A DNA stretch of 64,000 bases from Calonectria ilicicola. Lineage: Eukaryota > Ascomycota > Sordariomycetes > Hypocreales > Nectriaceae. The notes below the pieces were generated by a model. The model searched no databases, was not told where the DNA came from, and was given only the letters and a program-made list of their open reading frames with translations. The stretch spans positions 2,356,001-2,420,000 of the forward strand of contig CP085833.1 of NCBI GenBank assembly GCA_020809705.1, written 5' to 3'. Below, in pieces: positions 33,077 through 44,580 of this stretch. The position numbers and the translations under genes are program-made. Within the stretch, counting starts at the first letter, position 1. Each line of letters begins with the position of its first letter.

Positions 33077-36000
33077 ATGTTGAGAGCTCGCGCGTGGCAG
33101 GTCAGTAAATGCTGTATAATTGGTTTTGTTTTGGAATTTGAATTAACGTGGGCCATAGGAGCGTGGCACATCTTATGTGTGCGCTTTCTGCCGTCATAAG
33201 CTCTCCCCGAGGGAAGGACGGCCTAGAGATCGCTCGTTTGCGACCGGCGCAGCTTCGATAACATCGGCACGAGTCTCCTCCCACTACAAATGCAGCTCGT
33301 CGCTTCCGCTTAGCGCGAGGGCTCTCTCGACAAGCTCGCCCTCGTACCGAGACAATACCAATGGCCCCTCACCGGGTGGCTTCCCGGGTGGGGGTTTCAA
33401 TGGAGGAGGATTTGGTGCTGGCCTGGGGAGCTTCGGTTCCTTTGCAAATAAGCCACCTGCGACCTCAACCCCGACCCCGACCCCGTCCTCGACCCAAAGT
33501 TCGAGCCTCGATACGCTGCTCCCCCACGAGCGAGAGGCTCGACAGCGAATGGGGCTTAACCAACCCAAAACATCAACCAAGCCCTCGAAGAATGGAAACA
33601 ATGCCAATGCTGCTACGGATCGACCGAGCTCTAAGAAAGGCAAACGAGATAAGCGCGACAAACGGGACAAACGAGACAAGAGTGACAAAGGGGATAATCG
33701 AGCCAGGAGATTCGAGCAGGAACCTGAGGACGACGTTGCTGTTGATCCGTCAAAACCGGAAACTACTCCATTGTCGAGCACGTTGCTTGCCGAGGCATTC
33801 AAAATGGATCGTGCCCCTGCTCCAGTTGCAACGCCAGCGTCATGGTCTGGAGGAAATTCCAATAGCCAACAGGAACAATCACTGTCGAAATCGGAGCCCA
33901 GCACGGCAAGTGCTGCATGGGGTGCTTTCAGTGCCAGAAAAGTAGACACCGAAATCCCGACTGCAGAACAGCCAACTGCTGACCCCACGTCTTCTGGACA
34001 AGCGATCAATGGGGCTTCTGGTGATGATACCGAAGTATGGGGTCATCTCAAGCGTTCGCGCAAAGATTTGTCCTCCAAACCTAGTAACACCGGAGGTGAA
34101 TTCTGGGATGATCTCGAGAACAGAGTTAGCGACATCCAAAGCAAGAAGCAGAGCCAGCGTGAAGAGGCATATCAGAGCAAGTTGAAGTCGGTTTATTCAT
34201 TAAACTCCCGGGCGGACTCATCCATCTCCCGGTCCGCCAAAAACCAAGAACAAGCATTAGAGGAACCTAGGAGGAAGTCAAGATTTGAGGAGGAAGATGA
34301 AGCGGATGATCTCGCGCACCGAGGTAAAAAGAACAAACGGACAAAAAACCAAAGGCGACAGGAGGAAGATGACGAAGACTGGGACGACGAAGCAATGTCA
34401 CGATGGGAAGCTAGACAACGTCGAAAAGCCGAAAAGGACGCCAAAAGACGGGCTGGTGAGCAAGCTGAGCAACAACCCGTGCAGATCTCCATCCCCGAGT
34501 ATATCAGCGTAGCCCATCTGGCACAGGCTCTTAGGTTCCCTGTTCGTGACTTCCTTCGCGACTTGGAAAGAATGGGTTTCGAGGATCTGACCGAAGACAC
34601 GATCATGACTGGAGACACAGCGGCTCTTGTTACGATGGAATACGGACTTGAGCCTATCATTGAATCAGGCGATGACCTTGATTTACGCCCACTCCCACCC
34701 CCCGAAGATCCTTCCACTCTCCCGCCGAGACCGCCTGTTGTGACCATCATGGGCCACGTCGATCACGGCAAGACTACGTTGCTTGACTGGCTAAGAAAAT
34801 CGTCGATAGCAGCTCAAGAGCATGGTGGAATCACGCAGCATATTGGTGCGTTTGTAGTCCAGATGTCCTCTGGCAAACAAATCACATTCCTTGACACACC
34901 CGGCCACGCAGCTTTCCTATCGATGAGACAGCGAGGCGCCAATGTCACGGACATTGTTGTTTTGGTGGTTGCAGCAGATGACAGTGTGATGCCCCAGACA
35001 ATTGAAGCTCTCAAACATGCTACCTCGGCCAAAGTCCCCATAATTGTAGCTATCAACAAAATTGACAAGGAAGACGCTCGCATCGATCAAGTTAAGGCCG
35101 ATCTCGCCCGCCACGGCGTTGAAATCGAAGATTACGGTGGTGATGTCCAGGTTGTTCCTGTCAGTGGCAAAACCGGACAGGGCATGGAGGATCTTGAAGA
35201 GAATATCATAACTCTGTCTGAAATCCTCGATGTACGTGCTGAAACCGATGTCATGGCTGAAGGTTGGATTTTGGAATCCAGCGTCAAGCAAATTGGCAAG
35301 GTCGCCTCTGTGCTTGTCAAGCGAGGAACCCTTCGACTAGGCGACTACATTGTGGCTGGAAAGTCTTGGGCCAAAATCCGAGGGCTCCGTAACGAAGCTG
35401 GCAACGAGATCTCCGAAGCGCCTCCCGGAACACCGGTTGAGATTTTGGGCTGGCGTGACTTGCCTGAAGCTGGAGAACAGATGCTCCAAGCGCCGGATGA
35501 AGGCAAAGCCAAGACGGCTGTCGAGTATCGACAGGAAATGGCGGAACGCGAAGAGAGCTCAGCGCAGCTCGCAGAACATGAACTGCGTCTTCGTGAAAAG
35601 GCTGCTGCAGAAGAAGCGGCGGCAGCGGCAGAAGTCGAGGGCACCGCGGTGGCCGAGAGCGAAACCCCAAGCATCAAGTATCAAACCTTTATCATCAAGG
35701 CTGATGTGGCTGGTTCCGTTGAAGCAGTCAGCGGAACTGTTCAGGAGATTGGTAACAATGAGGTGCAAACCAAGGTTTTGCGCCAGTCAGTTGGTCCCAT
35801 TTCCGAGTACGATGTTGATCATGCCGCCACGTCTAATAGTATTATTGTCAATTTCAATAATGCCATCCCGCCGCACATCCGACACCGTGCCAACGAGAAC
35901 CAGGTGCGCATCATCGACCACAGTGTCATCTACCACGTCCATGATGAAATCAGGGATGCACTATCGGAGCTTCTGCCAAAGGCCATCAGTCACCGTGTAC

Positions 36001-36371
36001 TCGGCGAGGCCGATGTTTTGCAGATTTTCTCTATTAACCTGAAAAAACGAGTCAACAAGAATATTGCTGGTTGTAAAGTGCGTAACGGTGCTATCAAGCG
36101 CACCTCGTTGGTCAAGGTGCTGCGCCGTGGTGAGGTTGTTTATGATGGTAAGTTGTCTTTGCCAAGTGCAACACCAGTTGTCATGCTGGCTTAGAAACCT
36201 GTTACTAATTGATTTATAGGCAAAATTGATACGCTCAAGCACGTCAAAAAGGACGTCATGGAGATGGGCAAGGGTACCGAATGTGGTATTGGCTTCGAGG
36301 ATTTCCAGGACCTGCAGATGGACGACCAGATCCAAACCTACGAAATTATCGAGGAGAAGCGATATTTGTAA
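33077..36371 (+). CDS. IFM1: Mitochondrial translation initiation factor IF-2
   Basis: Three exons (33077-33100, 33159-36147, 36220-36371) give 1054 residues. The first exon is just eight codons (MLRARAWQ). The N-terminus is Arg/Ser-rich with few acids, as in a mitochondrial presequence, and is followed by a long Gly/Pro- and Lys/Asp-rich disordered part with [16 protein letters not shown] repeats. An IF2-N module ([23 protein letters not shown]) comes before the GTPase domain: G1 GHVDHGKTT (about residue 540), G2 GGITQHIG, G3 DTPGH, G4 NKID and G5 SGKTGQG. IF2 domains II-IV follow, with a charged Ala/Glu insert near 35,590-35,640. The protein brings initiator tRNA to the mitochondrial small subunit. 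All GTP-binding motifs are intact. The gene is convergent with TSR3. Confidence 0.97.
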
Positions 36372-36844
36372 AAACAGTAATATTGTAAGAGACGAACAAG
36401 TGTACCAAAAGGAGGACGGCAGCATTTACTGGGGCATCGTGATTCGGGCATGTGAAAAAACTTGGCTTCATTTTCAGCTCGGGTCAGTCATACATCTATC
36501 AACTGTGCTAAAAGCCGTTGTGTGTATTTTTAGGCTGGGCGGGGGGGGAGATAAACGGTATCAAAGAGAGGAATTGATGTAAATGATTAGAATCCAATCT
36601 CAATATTATTGCATGGAATAATTTCTTTCTTCATTCAGGCCGTGTCAAAATATTGTCCACTCCAAGATCCAGTTCCATTTCATAATTGCACTACCTAACC
36701 ATAAAGCATGATCACTGGAGAAACGCTCTTTGATTCTGTGGCTGTCTCCTCCTGTACTCTCCCTTCCCCCCCTGAGACCATGCCAGATGCTGTTCAAACC
36801 TACTACTTTTTGCACTCGCCCTTCATCATCATCATAAACATCCA
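36372..36844. other. Spacer between convergent IFM1 and TSR3
   Basis: It holds the two 3' UTRs; a G-run lies near 36540-36549. Nothing else is supported. Confidence 0.5.
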
Positions 36845-38062
36845 TCAGCCTCTGCCTGGCGCCGAGGTGTAACTTGACGAAAACGTCTTTGTCGTAATAG
36901 CGGCACGAGAACGCTCCTTCTCCAACTTGTTGAGCCCGATGCGATCCGTCACAGGCGTGGCGGCAATGATGTTGTCAAACTCGTCATCATCTTCATCCTC
37001 GTCGCCATTGTCCGAGTCCGGTTCGGCGTCGAAATCAGGCTTGAAGCGACCCGGCTGTGGCTGTGGCGCGGGGATGGAGGCGGGCTTCTTGCGGTCTTCA
37101 CCGTCGGGGTTGGGGTTGGCAAACGTCTTGGAGGCGAGCACTTTTCGGCGGATCTCTGCCATGGCGGCTTCATCGTCCGAGTCGTCGGATATTGCATAAG
37201 GGTCCTTGTCTTCGTCTTCTGATTCGGCTGGTTTGGGTTCCTTGGGAGGCTTCTTGCCCAGATATATGCCGTCTATGCTCTCGTTGTCGCTGCCATGTTG
37301 ATCGTCATCGCCATCCTCGCCATCTTCCTCATCATCTTCGTCCTCGTCGTCGTCATCCGATGGATCAAACCTTCTCCTGTTGGTGTTGCCGCTCGTCCAA
37401 ATATCATCGTTACCTTCCTCTCTACTCTCGGCGTACTCCCTCTCCAGCTGCTCCATCCACTCCTCCTCCGTCTTCTTGATCTCGGCCTCGTCGGCGCAGG
37501 CGGCGTAACGCTTCAGTAGGGTCGAGTTGATTTCTAGGAACGAGGGGCCGTAGGAGAAGGGCTCGAGGATCTGCTCGGCCCAGTCCGGGTGACCGCAGAT
37601 GTAGAATGCGGCAGCGAGAGCCTCGACGCAGTTGAGGCGCCAGGGTTTGCCGTAGTTGACCGTGTTGGCGGCGACGAGGTAGGGCAGCAGGCGCTCACAC
37701 TTGCCGCCCACCTTGTTCCATTGGACTTCCTTGGTGCGGGCCCACGAGCACTCGACAACGGCGGCGCCGTACTGGTCCATCAGTTCGCGGTCGGCGGGCG
37801 AGACTGTGTGCTTGCCGTTGGGCGTGATGATGACGCCGTTATGGCGCTGGCCCAGATGCAGGTCGCGCATCATGCCGAGCCTTATGAGCTTCTTCCCCGA
37901 GCAGCGCTTGGGGTCGCAGTGACCCAAGTCCCAGCAAGCGGCCTTGAAGGCAGGGCGACCTGCCGAGCCAGCGCCATCATCGCGGGGGGCCCCTCGGCGC
38001 GCACCACCACCATAGCCACCTCTTTTGCCCTTGGGGTTGAAATCTTTTTTATGCCGGACCAT
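36845..38062 (-). CDS. TSR3: 18S rRNA aminocarboxypropyltransferase TSR3
   Basis: A single exon of 405 residues. After a Gly/Arg-rich start (MVRHKKDFNPKGKRGGYGGG) comes the catalytic domain: WDLGHCDPKRCSGKKL (the RLI-like N-terminal motif of the family), then GKHTVSPADREL, AAVVECSWARTKEV, ERLLPYLVAANTVNYGKPWRL (SAM-binding region) and EALAAAFYICGHPDWAEQIL. Tsr3 transfers the 3-amino-3-carboxypropyl group from SAM to the methylated pseudouridine in helix 31 of 18S rRNA, a late cytoplasmic step of 40S maturation. The 190-residue tail is acidic (DDDDEDEDDEED-type runs) and not part of the catalytic fold; length beyond the core varies among species. The key core motifs are all present. Confidence 0.96.
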   Translation of the reverse strand: MVRHKKDFNPKGKRGGYGGGARRGAPRDDGAGSAGRPAFKAACWDLGHCDPKRCSGKKLIRLGMMRDLHLGQRHNGVIITPNGKHTVSPADRELMDQYGAAVVECSWARTKEVQWNKVGGKCERLLPYLVAANTVNYGKPWRLNCVEALAAAFYICGHPDWAEQILEPFSYGPSFLEINSTLLKRYAACADEAEIKKTEEEWMEQLEREYAESREEGNDDIWTSGNTNRRRFDPSDDDDEDEDDEEDGEDGDDDQHGSDNESIDGIYLGKKPPKEPKPAESEDEDKDPYAISDDSDDEAAMAEIRRKVLASKTFANPNPDGEDRKKPASIPAPQPQPGRFKPDFDAEPDSDNGDEDEDDDEFDNIIAATPVTDRIGLNKLEKERSRAAITTKTFSSSYTSAPGRG

Positions 38063-38581
38063 TGTCGATGGTACTTCGGGTCGATTTTTGTGAAATAAAA
38101 CGTCCGCTCCGTCTTGTTAGGCGGTATGTGGGAAGAGGAAGGAGAAGACAAAAAAAAACTAGTATATGAATTAGAGATTTTTTTCTTTGGAAGAATTATC
38201 TATGCTTGCTGATCAACAAGATTCACTCATGGTGGGGTAGCAGATTGAACGAGGGGCACTGAGGGGCTATCATGTGGCTTGGTTGCAGAGCGCCACACAC
38301 ACATAATGCCCACAGTTGCCAGTGCAAAAAGTCTACTCCTAACTAGCGCTAGACCCCTCCATCTTGACCCAACTAGGAATGCCGTCATTGTTCATTATTG
38401 TCAATAACTGTTCAAGTCTGTAATCATTTGCGCCGCCATGAAGCTAGTGTATTCAACCATGGTAATTGCCTTTTTTATGGGTGAAGTCAATGTCCGGTGC
38501 AAACTAGCATTTAAATCCCTTTTTTTTTTTAATCTCTACATTAATGATACATGGGATGGCAGTCTAATGCCCTTGGCCATG
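38063..38581. promoter_or_regulatory. TSR3 upstream region and 3' end of the next gene
   Basis: Both flanking genes run on the minus strand, so this holds the TSR3 promoter and the 3' UTR of the membrane-protein gene. T-rich runs are at 38171 and 38520. Confidence 0.45.
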
Positions 38582-39448
38582 TCAATCGGCTTTGTCTTCT
38601 GGCTCTTTTGGCGACAACTGCAATTCCAAATCTTCTTGTTCTTGCCCACGGCCCATCAAGCTGGCTGATTCTTCTCCAGATCCATGAGACTTGCTGGCCT
38701 CCTCCACTCTGTCACGGTGAGTGTCCTTCACCCCCACCCAGCCCTTGACCATTTTCCAATTCTTTATCAGTTTCGCATCCGTCGCATTGATTTGGCCCAT
38801 CCTAGCTTCCTCTCGGGCTTCTTTGACGCCTAATCGTATATTAATCAGAGCGCATATCAGTAATAACACCCTGGCCCCGAGTTAGTAACCTGTTGCGAGC
38901 CCCCCTTCAAGAACCAACTTACGCGACAGTGATTGTAAACGCCCAGTTGCGTACCATGGCTCGACAGTTTTGTCGCGAAGTCTCATCGAAAATGCTTGAT
39001 CGCGTCCCGTCGGGCCATTTTAGGGAACCGTGGCCTGGAAGATCGTCGTCGCAGGCCGGGTAGGTCAAGGGGAGGTTGAAAGCCTGGATCAGAATCCCCA
39101 TGACAAGAAGGCACACCAGCGTGAGGTCTACTGTGCCTATAAGACCGAGAGCAAGCCCTTGCACTTTCGTTGAAGGAATGATCATGATCATGTTCCAACC
39201 GAATATTGTCCACCCCTAGAGTATGACGTCAGAGGCCGAGGAGACTAGAGAGGATCAATGGCAAGTACCGCAATTCCCGTGACGAGGATTCCTCTTAGAA
39301 CATTGTGCGAGTTGGGGATTCTGTTGTAGTACCCAGGCATGGAAACGCCCTTGTCCCAAAATGTTGTGGACCATATGCCAATCAGGGCTGTCGGGATGTG
39401 GCATATGAAGCGGATGAGGCTCGGCAAAGACCTGTTTGCAAGCCTCAT
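38582..39448 (-). CDS. Four-helix MARVEL-like membrane protein
   Basis: Three exons (39448-39269, 39215-38923, 38870-38582) with short introns of 53 and 52 nt give 253 residues. Hydrophobic segments are: SLIRFICHIPTALIGIWS (about residues 10-27); the stretch around GILVTGIAGWTIFGWNMIMII (53-73); GLALGLIGTVDLTLVCLLVMGILI (80-105); and NWAFTITVAVLLLICALINI (about 145-165). A Cys-containing extracytoplasmic-type loop with ACDDDLPGHGS lies between helices 3 and 4, and the last 85 residues are charged and disordered. Four helices with a long charged tail resemble fungal MARVEL-domain proteins, which sit at plasma-membrane domains; this assignment is by topology only. The splice junctions keep the frame and join helix segments naturally, which supports the model. 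Confidence 0.75.
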
Positions 39449-39701
39449 GATTGCTGGCGTTTACTCATAGGAAAGAAAAAAACCCAAAACTCAAAAGGAG
39501 AACTGCGTCAATTGACGCGATCTTAGGCTGTTAAATGAGATGCAAGGTCGATCTCTAGAGCTGAAATGACGGCGTCAGCACACAACGTCTCTTAAGGAGA
39601 TGCGCAGCATGTTGATCGTCGAGCCGGGTGGAATAAAGTCCACCCGAGCGCACTGCGCCTCCATCTAGGCTGAAGCACGCCCAGATCCAAACTTGAAACG
39701 A

Positions 39702-39750
39702 GGAGCCGGGGTGTCGGAGAGAAATTGGGGGGGATGCAGACCCCGGCTCC
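39702..39750. repeat. Perfect 11-bp inverted repeat (hairpin)
   Basis: The arm GGAGCCGGGGT at 39702-39712 is exactly complementary to ACCCCGGCTCC at 39740-39750, leaving a 27-nt loop. GC-rich arms would form a stable stem in RNA or single-stranded DNA. There is no T-run after it and no adjacent coding gene on the left for 250 nt. Confidence 0.75.
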
Positions 39751-40276
39751 CAAGTCGCCGTTTTAGGCGATTGAGTTACAGTGGGTAATAATATGACCAA
39801 CACATCACTACCCATTTTTTCCATTTTTTGTCGACGGAAAATAAAACGCCGCTGCATGAAAGCACGTCTCCGCGTTGGGAGAGGGGATGTGAGTCTAAGG
39901 GGTCGCGGGTTTTCCCCCCCGCTGCGACAAACCGTTCCCGTTGTAACGTCTCGATGGCTTGATGGCTCGATGCAAGGCTGTCGCCGGTGCCGCCCTGGTG
40001 CCGAGTTGAAAGCGTAAAAGGGGGAGCTTTCCTGCATCTATAACTGACCAATCGGTTGCTTGCCGAGATGGCAATTTCAACCACACAAGGTAATGACCGC
40101 AGCCGCCTTGGACACTGGCTGAATGAGAGAAGACGCCCAGCGCAGCGTCATTTTTTGGTGGCTCGCATGGGATTGGTGTGACGATTTACGGATTGTCTTT
40201 GGTTAGAAACATGTTTATAGTCCAAGACAAGCTTCTATCGCTTGCTGTCTGACCTGCATGCGGCACTCAGTGGCCT

Positions 40277-40296
40277 CTGCTGCTGCTGCTGCTGCT
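40277..40296. repeat. CTG trinucleotide repeat
   Basis: Six CTG units plus CT, in non-coding DNA. Confidence 0.7.
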
Positions 40297-41375
40297 CCCG
40301 AGACGCGACGGGCATTGGCCGCTCGAAAGTAGAAAAGGACAAGAGAATCGACAACACAAAGTGGCGCTTTCCCGTTGCCTTTAACCAAATTCGCGGGCAT
40401 GGGCTCACATTTCCCCCCTTTTGACCACCGCATGCCCAGAGCCTCGTGTTCGTGGAAGCCACCAAAAAGCTAGCCCGTAACCGATCCTCATAGGGCTAAA
40501 TCAGCCGCCGCCACCACCCAGGGTAGAAATTATCAACTCGTACAAAGTACAAACAAAGGTGCCATCGCGCCTGTACAACTCAGCTAGAGGCAGCCACCAA
40601 CGGAAAGACCCGTCTTTTTACCCCAGCGCACCGTTTATTCTGATAAACTCCATCAGGTGGATTACCAAGCGGAAACGCCTGCCAAGCCATTCGCCGACTG
40701 CTTTGGCCGGGCCGACAACCACTGGCTGTGTGGGAGGGCCGCGGCAATGATGGCAAGTTGAACGGCCCATTTTTGCCGTATCAGCTTTTTTTAGGGGCAT
40801 TTCTGTCAGATGGAACAGGTTCCGTTTCAGGCACGAGCGCCCCATCAGGTCAGCTCCAAGCGTAAAACTAAAGCTGGGAAAGGGAAGGGATAGAAAGGGA
40901 AAACGAAAAAAAAGAAGCTTTGGCCGCCCTCTAGTCGCCATAATTATCCAAATCATTTCTGAGCAGTCACGATGATGTAAATCATGGGGCACACTTAGAC
41001 CTCGTAAACGCCGCTTGGGGAAGAGGGACATGCACATGATGCAAGGGTGGGTCAAGGCAAAAGCTTACAGAGAAAAAACCATGTCATTGAGCCTAGATTC
41101 TATTGTCTATGAGCTGCTGGGTATCACGCCCTAATCAGTTTCCGTCGGCAAAAGGTACATCTCATCGGTCAAGTTCAACGCTTCGGCCAACTTGAGGCTC
41201 GACGACTTGAAGCCAAAGATAAAAATATATATACAGGTGAATAACGTTTGCAGATAGTCTTTTTCTTGGTTCAGGATCCCCCCCCCTTTTTTTTAAGCTC
41301 TTCATCTCGAGTGCAATTCGCAAGCGCCGTAAAAATGCTAGGACATAATAGAGAGTCGTCAAAGTCATTAGCCTT

Positions 41376-43049
41376 CTAGTACAACCTTCCCAAAACATCG
41401 GGGACGATGGGAACCTGGGATTCTTTCCCTGTCCACCCTTTCCGCTTATTAAACACACCGTCGTAGATCAGCTGGATTCTTTCCGAGTACGACGCCCCGC
41501 CGTGGACCAGAAGCCTGCAGAACAAGAGCTTCTCAAAGGCGCTGGCAGGCACCTCGACCACTCTCAGCTGGATCTCGTCCTCACCCAAACGCATCATTAG
41601 CACAGCCCTTGTGCCGACGTGGTGGTAGAAAAGCCTTGGAACTGGCCAAGTGTTGCGGCCCATTGACGCAAAACCACGCGATAAAGATATCCGAGAATCA
41701 TCTGCACTGGCGGGCTGTTTGCCTTTGCCGCTTGAAGAATCACCCAAAGCTCCGCCCTTGTCCTCATTGTCGTAATTGATCGTATCCTCGCCCAGCGGGA
41801 TTGGGCGCTGCCCGTAAACAGACCTGACGACATTCACAACTGACATCATGTACGGCCTATCGGCACGGCTCACCAAATCAAATTCATTGATGATGTTGAG
41901 AGCGATGGTTGGCCTGTTAGAAGATTGGTTGTAATTCGACAGGTCAATTGGCGTAGCGACCGAAGGAGCAGCGCCAATTGTAATGCAAGAGAACATAGCT
42001 CTTTGAGCTAAAAGAGTGTCAGTACATGGTCAACATAGATAAGATGTCATAAAGGATTTTACCCAGCTCCGTCTTGGAAAGATAATGTAGGAAGAGCAGA
42101 GAGGCCACAGCTCCGCCAGCGGAATGGCCAGTGATCAACACATGCTTCGCTCCCTGTCCTGGGCTTTCAAGATAACTTTGGATCTTTTGTGATACACCAT
42201 GACTTAGAGCTTCGGCAATGTCGAGGAAGCCACCATGAGCAAGGGGTCGAGAGCCATTCCATAAACCAGGGTTCTAGAACAGGGATTATCAAATAAGCAT
42301 CAATGGTCGCGCCAAGAGCCCATTGGGCAGCTTACAATAAAGTGTTTGGCATCCTTTGGTTGGTCGTTTGGGCTCAGCACATGGTCCATTTTACTGGGGC
42401 TACCTTGGATGGAAACAACCAGGGCGGGGAGGTATTCGCTCTCCAGGGAAGTATCGGCTTTGGGACATATCAGGGTGGAAGCCCATGCCTCGATGCCTGC
42501 ACCCAACGACGGCGTCTCAACAAAGTCAGTCTGGATAGTGTAATCCGACATGTCGATTGGTTCCCCGGCAGTGTTGTAGGCTCCCTGAGCGCACTTCCAG
42601 GCTATGGACACGAGCTGGGCCTTGGCTCGCGAGCTGGGTGATGGGGCATGGTCAGTCGATATAAGGAACCAGGGTATCCAGAGACGCTTTTTGTTACCAT
42701 TTCCACTCGACACATGGATGCCTTTCACTGGCCTTGGAGTTATCATAACTCGATCCTTCTCGGTCCAGGCCATGAATCAACTGTTTAAGTGGGGGGTTCA
42801 AGTCGCCTAGGTCATGGGCAGGGTTTTTGTTAGTGGAGAAGAAGGTTGATGGGCAAGGCAGATTAGCGACATACTGGCCATGTTAATTTGGTCAATGGCA
42901 CTCTCGATGGCGTTTGAGAGCTCGGAAACAGCTGCCGATGGTCCTTGGGGGCTGTCGACAAAGGCGAAGCCCGAGGCGGGGAGCGACGAGGCAGAAGGGT
43001 CGCCTCCAGCATTGGGTTTATTCCTGGAGATCTGGAACAGACGCTTCAT
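41376..43049 (-). CDS. Class 3 lipase (alpha/beta hydrolase)
   Basis: Five exons (43049-42875, 42806-42698, 42633-42336, 42273-42063, 42007-41376) give 474 residues. The nucleophile elbow GHSAGGAVASLL places the catalytic serine at about residue 245, as in fungal lipase_3 proteins. Before it are LVSIAWKCAQGAYNTAGEPIDMSDY and VVSIQGSPSKMDH, the lid-side strands; after it come CITIGAAPSVATP and NEFDLVSRADRPYMM, where the Asp of the triad is expected. The third triad residue, His, is not obvious from sequence alone. There is no clear signal peptide in the first 30 residues (MKRLFQISRNKPNAGGD), so it is probably intracellular rather than secreted. It would hydrolyse acyl esters of lipids; the natural substrate is unknown. 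Confidence 0.9.
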
Positions 43050-44580
43050 GGCTTAGGCATGAATAGATTTTTTTTTCGGGGCTGGAACTGGACAAGAATG
43101 GCCGAGGCTGTCATTTGAAGTGGGAGAGGGGGAGGTGGTTATCATTAAAAAGAATGGAACATGGCAAAGCGCAGACGTCAAGCAAATACGAAGCCATACA
43201 GGCAGGGAGAGATGAAAAAAAGGAAAGCCATGACGGTCTAATATAGAGAGCAAGAGGCTTATAGCCAAAACGGGCATTTCTGGATTCGACAGTATTTCCA
43301 GGTGGTCGATGTGCATCTGCGGGTAACCAACAAGGAAGCTCGGGAGGGGGCTATGCTGCCCGCTAGCGCGCTCCTCAGTTGCGAGATTCTATTCGCTGTG
43401 TCGTAATATACCATTGCTGTCAGGCCACGGGTAGTGGGACAGAGAGGGAGGACAAGCCCATGCTGTTGCTCTAGGGCTAGGTGCGGGAGGGAAGTCTGGA
43501 ATGCGACCCGGGGGAGCGATTGCCAGGGCACGTCCGCTAAGTGGGAGGAGCCCCGGGAGGCCCTGGGAGGCCCTGGGAGGCCCTGGGGCGACCTGGGGGA
43601 ATTGCTGTTAGCTAGTGGGTGCGAATCGCCTCTCGCCTGTCGGCGCGGATGCTGGATATCCACCACCCGTAACTCTCGGCACTTTTGTTCCCGTATCCAG
43701 CATCAATTTGTTTCGTGCAAGCTCGGCACGCGTAAATTGGGACACGAAACCCACGAAACCCGGGCATGGAAGACCATCCCGAGGGCAGCGAGGGCGTGCA
43801 TCCCCCCGGCGCTGGCCTTCGTATTGGTCCAATGCCGCCAAATGACCGAAAGCTTGGTTACTTGAGGATGTAGTTAGCGGCAACGGGCAACCTGAGCGCC
43901 ACGAGGGAGGGGGGGGGGGGTGGAGGGGCAGCAACAGTGCCAGGCCTGCTCGACCTGTCTGTTTATTAGACCTGCCAGAGCTGCCAGCCTGCCACAGGGC
44001 GGCGCTAGGCCTGTTTGGGCGGGGCGGCGTTCAGGAACGACGTCGGGCAGGCCATCCTCTAGGTGCAGACCACAGAGTAAGTGCACAGCGTGTCCGGATA
44101 GTGGCCTCGACGACAACCGCCAGGCACCACAAATCGGACCCGGCAACCATTCCGTATTGCTTGCGGCTCTCTGTTCTTTGTTCTCTATTATCTGTTCTGT
44201 CATCATCCATCAGCTCGCAAACCCTCCCAGCGTCATGTTGGCGCCCTGATCCGTCTGTTCCTTCGAGGCTCGCCGCATCCATCGCCGCTCTCGTGAATCA
44301 CCAATCAGCATCCTTGTTGCCCGCCCATCTCCCTGTCTTCCCTGTCTCTGCCTCGCTGTCCCGTCTGCAGCCTTCCCGGCCTACCGCCCCGCTTCCCACT
44401 CTCTCCGCCAGCTCTCCTCCGCCAGCAGCTACGTCCGAACCGGGGATCGCTTCACCTTGCTGTCCGTTCCCTCAAACTCACCTCACCTCCCCCTGTCCCC
44501 CCTCCGCCGCCGCCGCCTCCTCCTCCTCCTCCTCTCCCTATCCTCCACTGCCCGCTGTCTCACCTGCTGTCTCCTCCGCC
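43050..44580. promoter_or_regulatory. Shared upstream region of lipase (-) and GGA (+)
   Basis: A head-to-head spacer of 1.5 kb. It holds a 10-bp tandem repeat (43551-43587), a G12 run (43909-43920) and, from about 44,280 to 44,580, a strongly pyrimidine-rich leader ending at ATG 44581. The GGA frame is open upstream to 44101 but has no ATG before 44581. Confidence 0.5.
43551..43587. repeat. 10-bp tandem repeat, GGGAGGCCCT unit
   Basis: About three and a half copies of a GGGAGGCCCT unit in direct tandem, in the spacer upstream of both the lipase and GGA genes. Confidence 0.7.

Larger units (their letters stand above)
39449..41375. other. Spacer of 1.9 kb with a perfect inverted repeat
   Basis: It holds the upstream region of the four-helix gene and the 3' side of the lipase gene. 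An 11-bp perfect inverted repeat is at 39702-39750 and a CTG repeat at 40277-40296. ORFs on both strands between 39555 and 41055 (for example 39555-40037 and 40618-41055, minus) have no domain I can support. Confidence 0.45.

Noticed and set aside
44101..44580. Upstream in-frame extension of GGA
   Set aside because: It contains no ATG and is a Ser/Pro/Leu low-complexity reading of a pyrimidine-rich leader.
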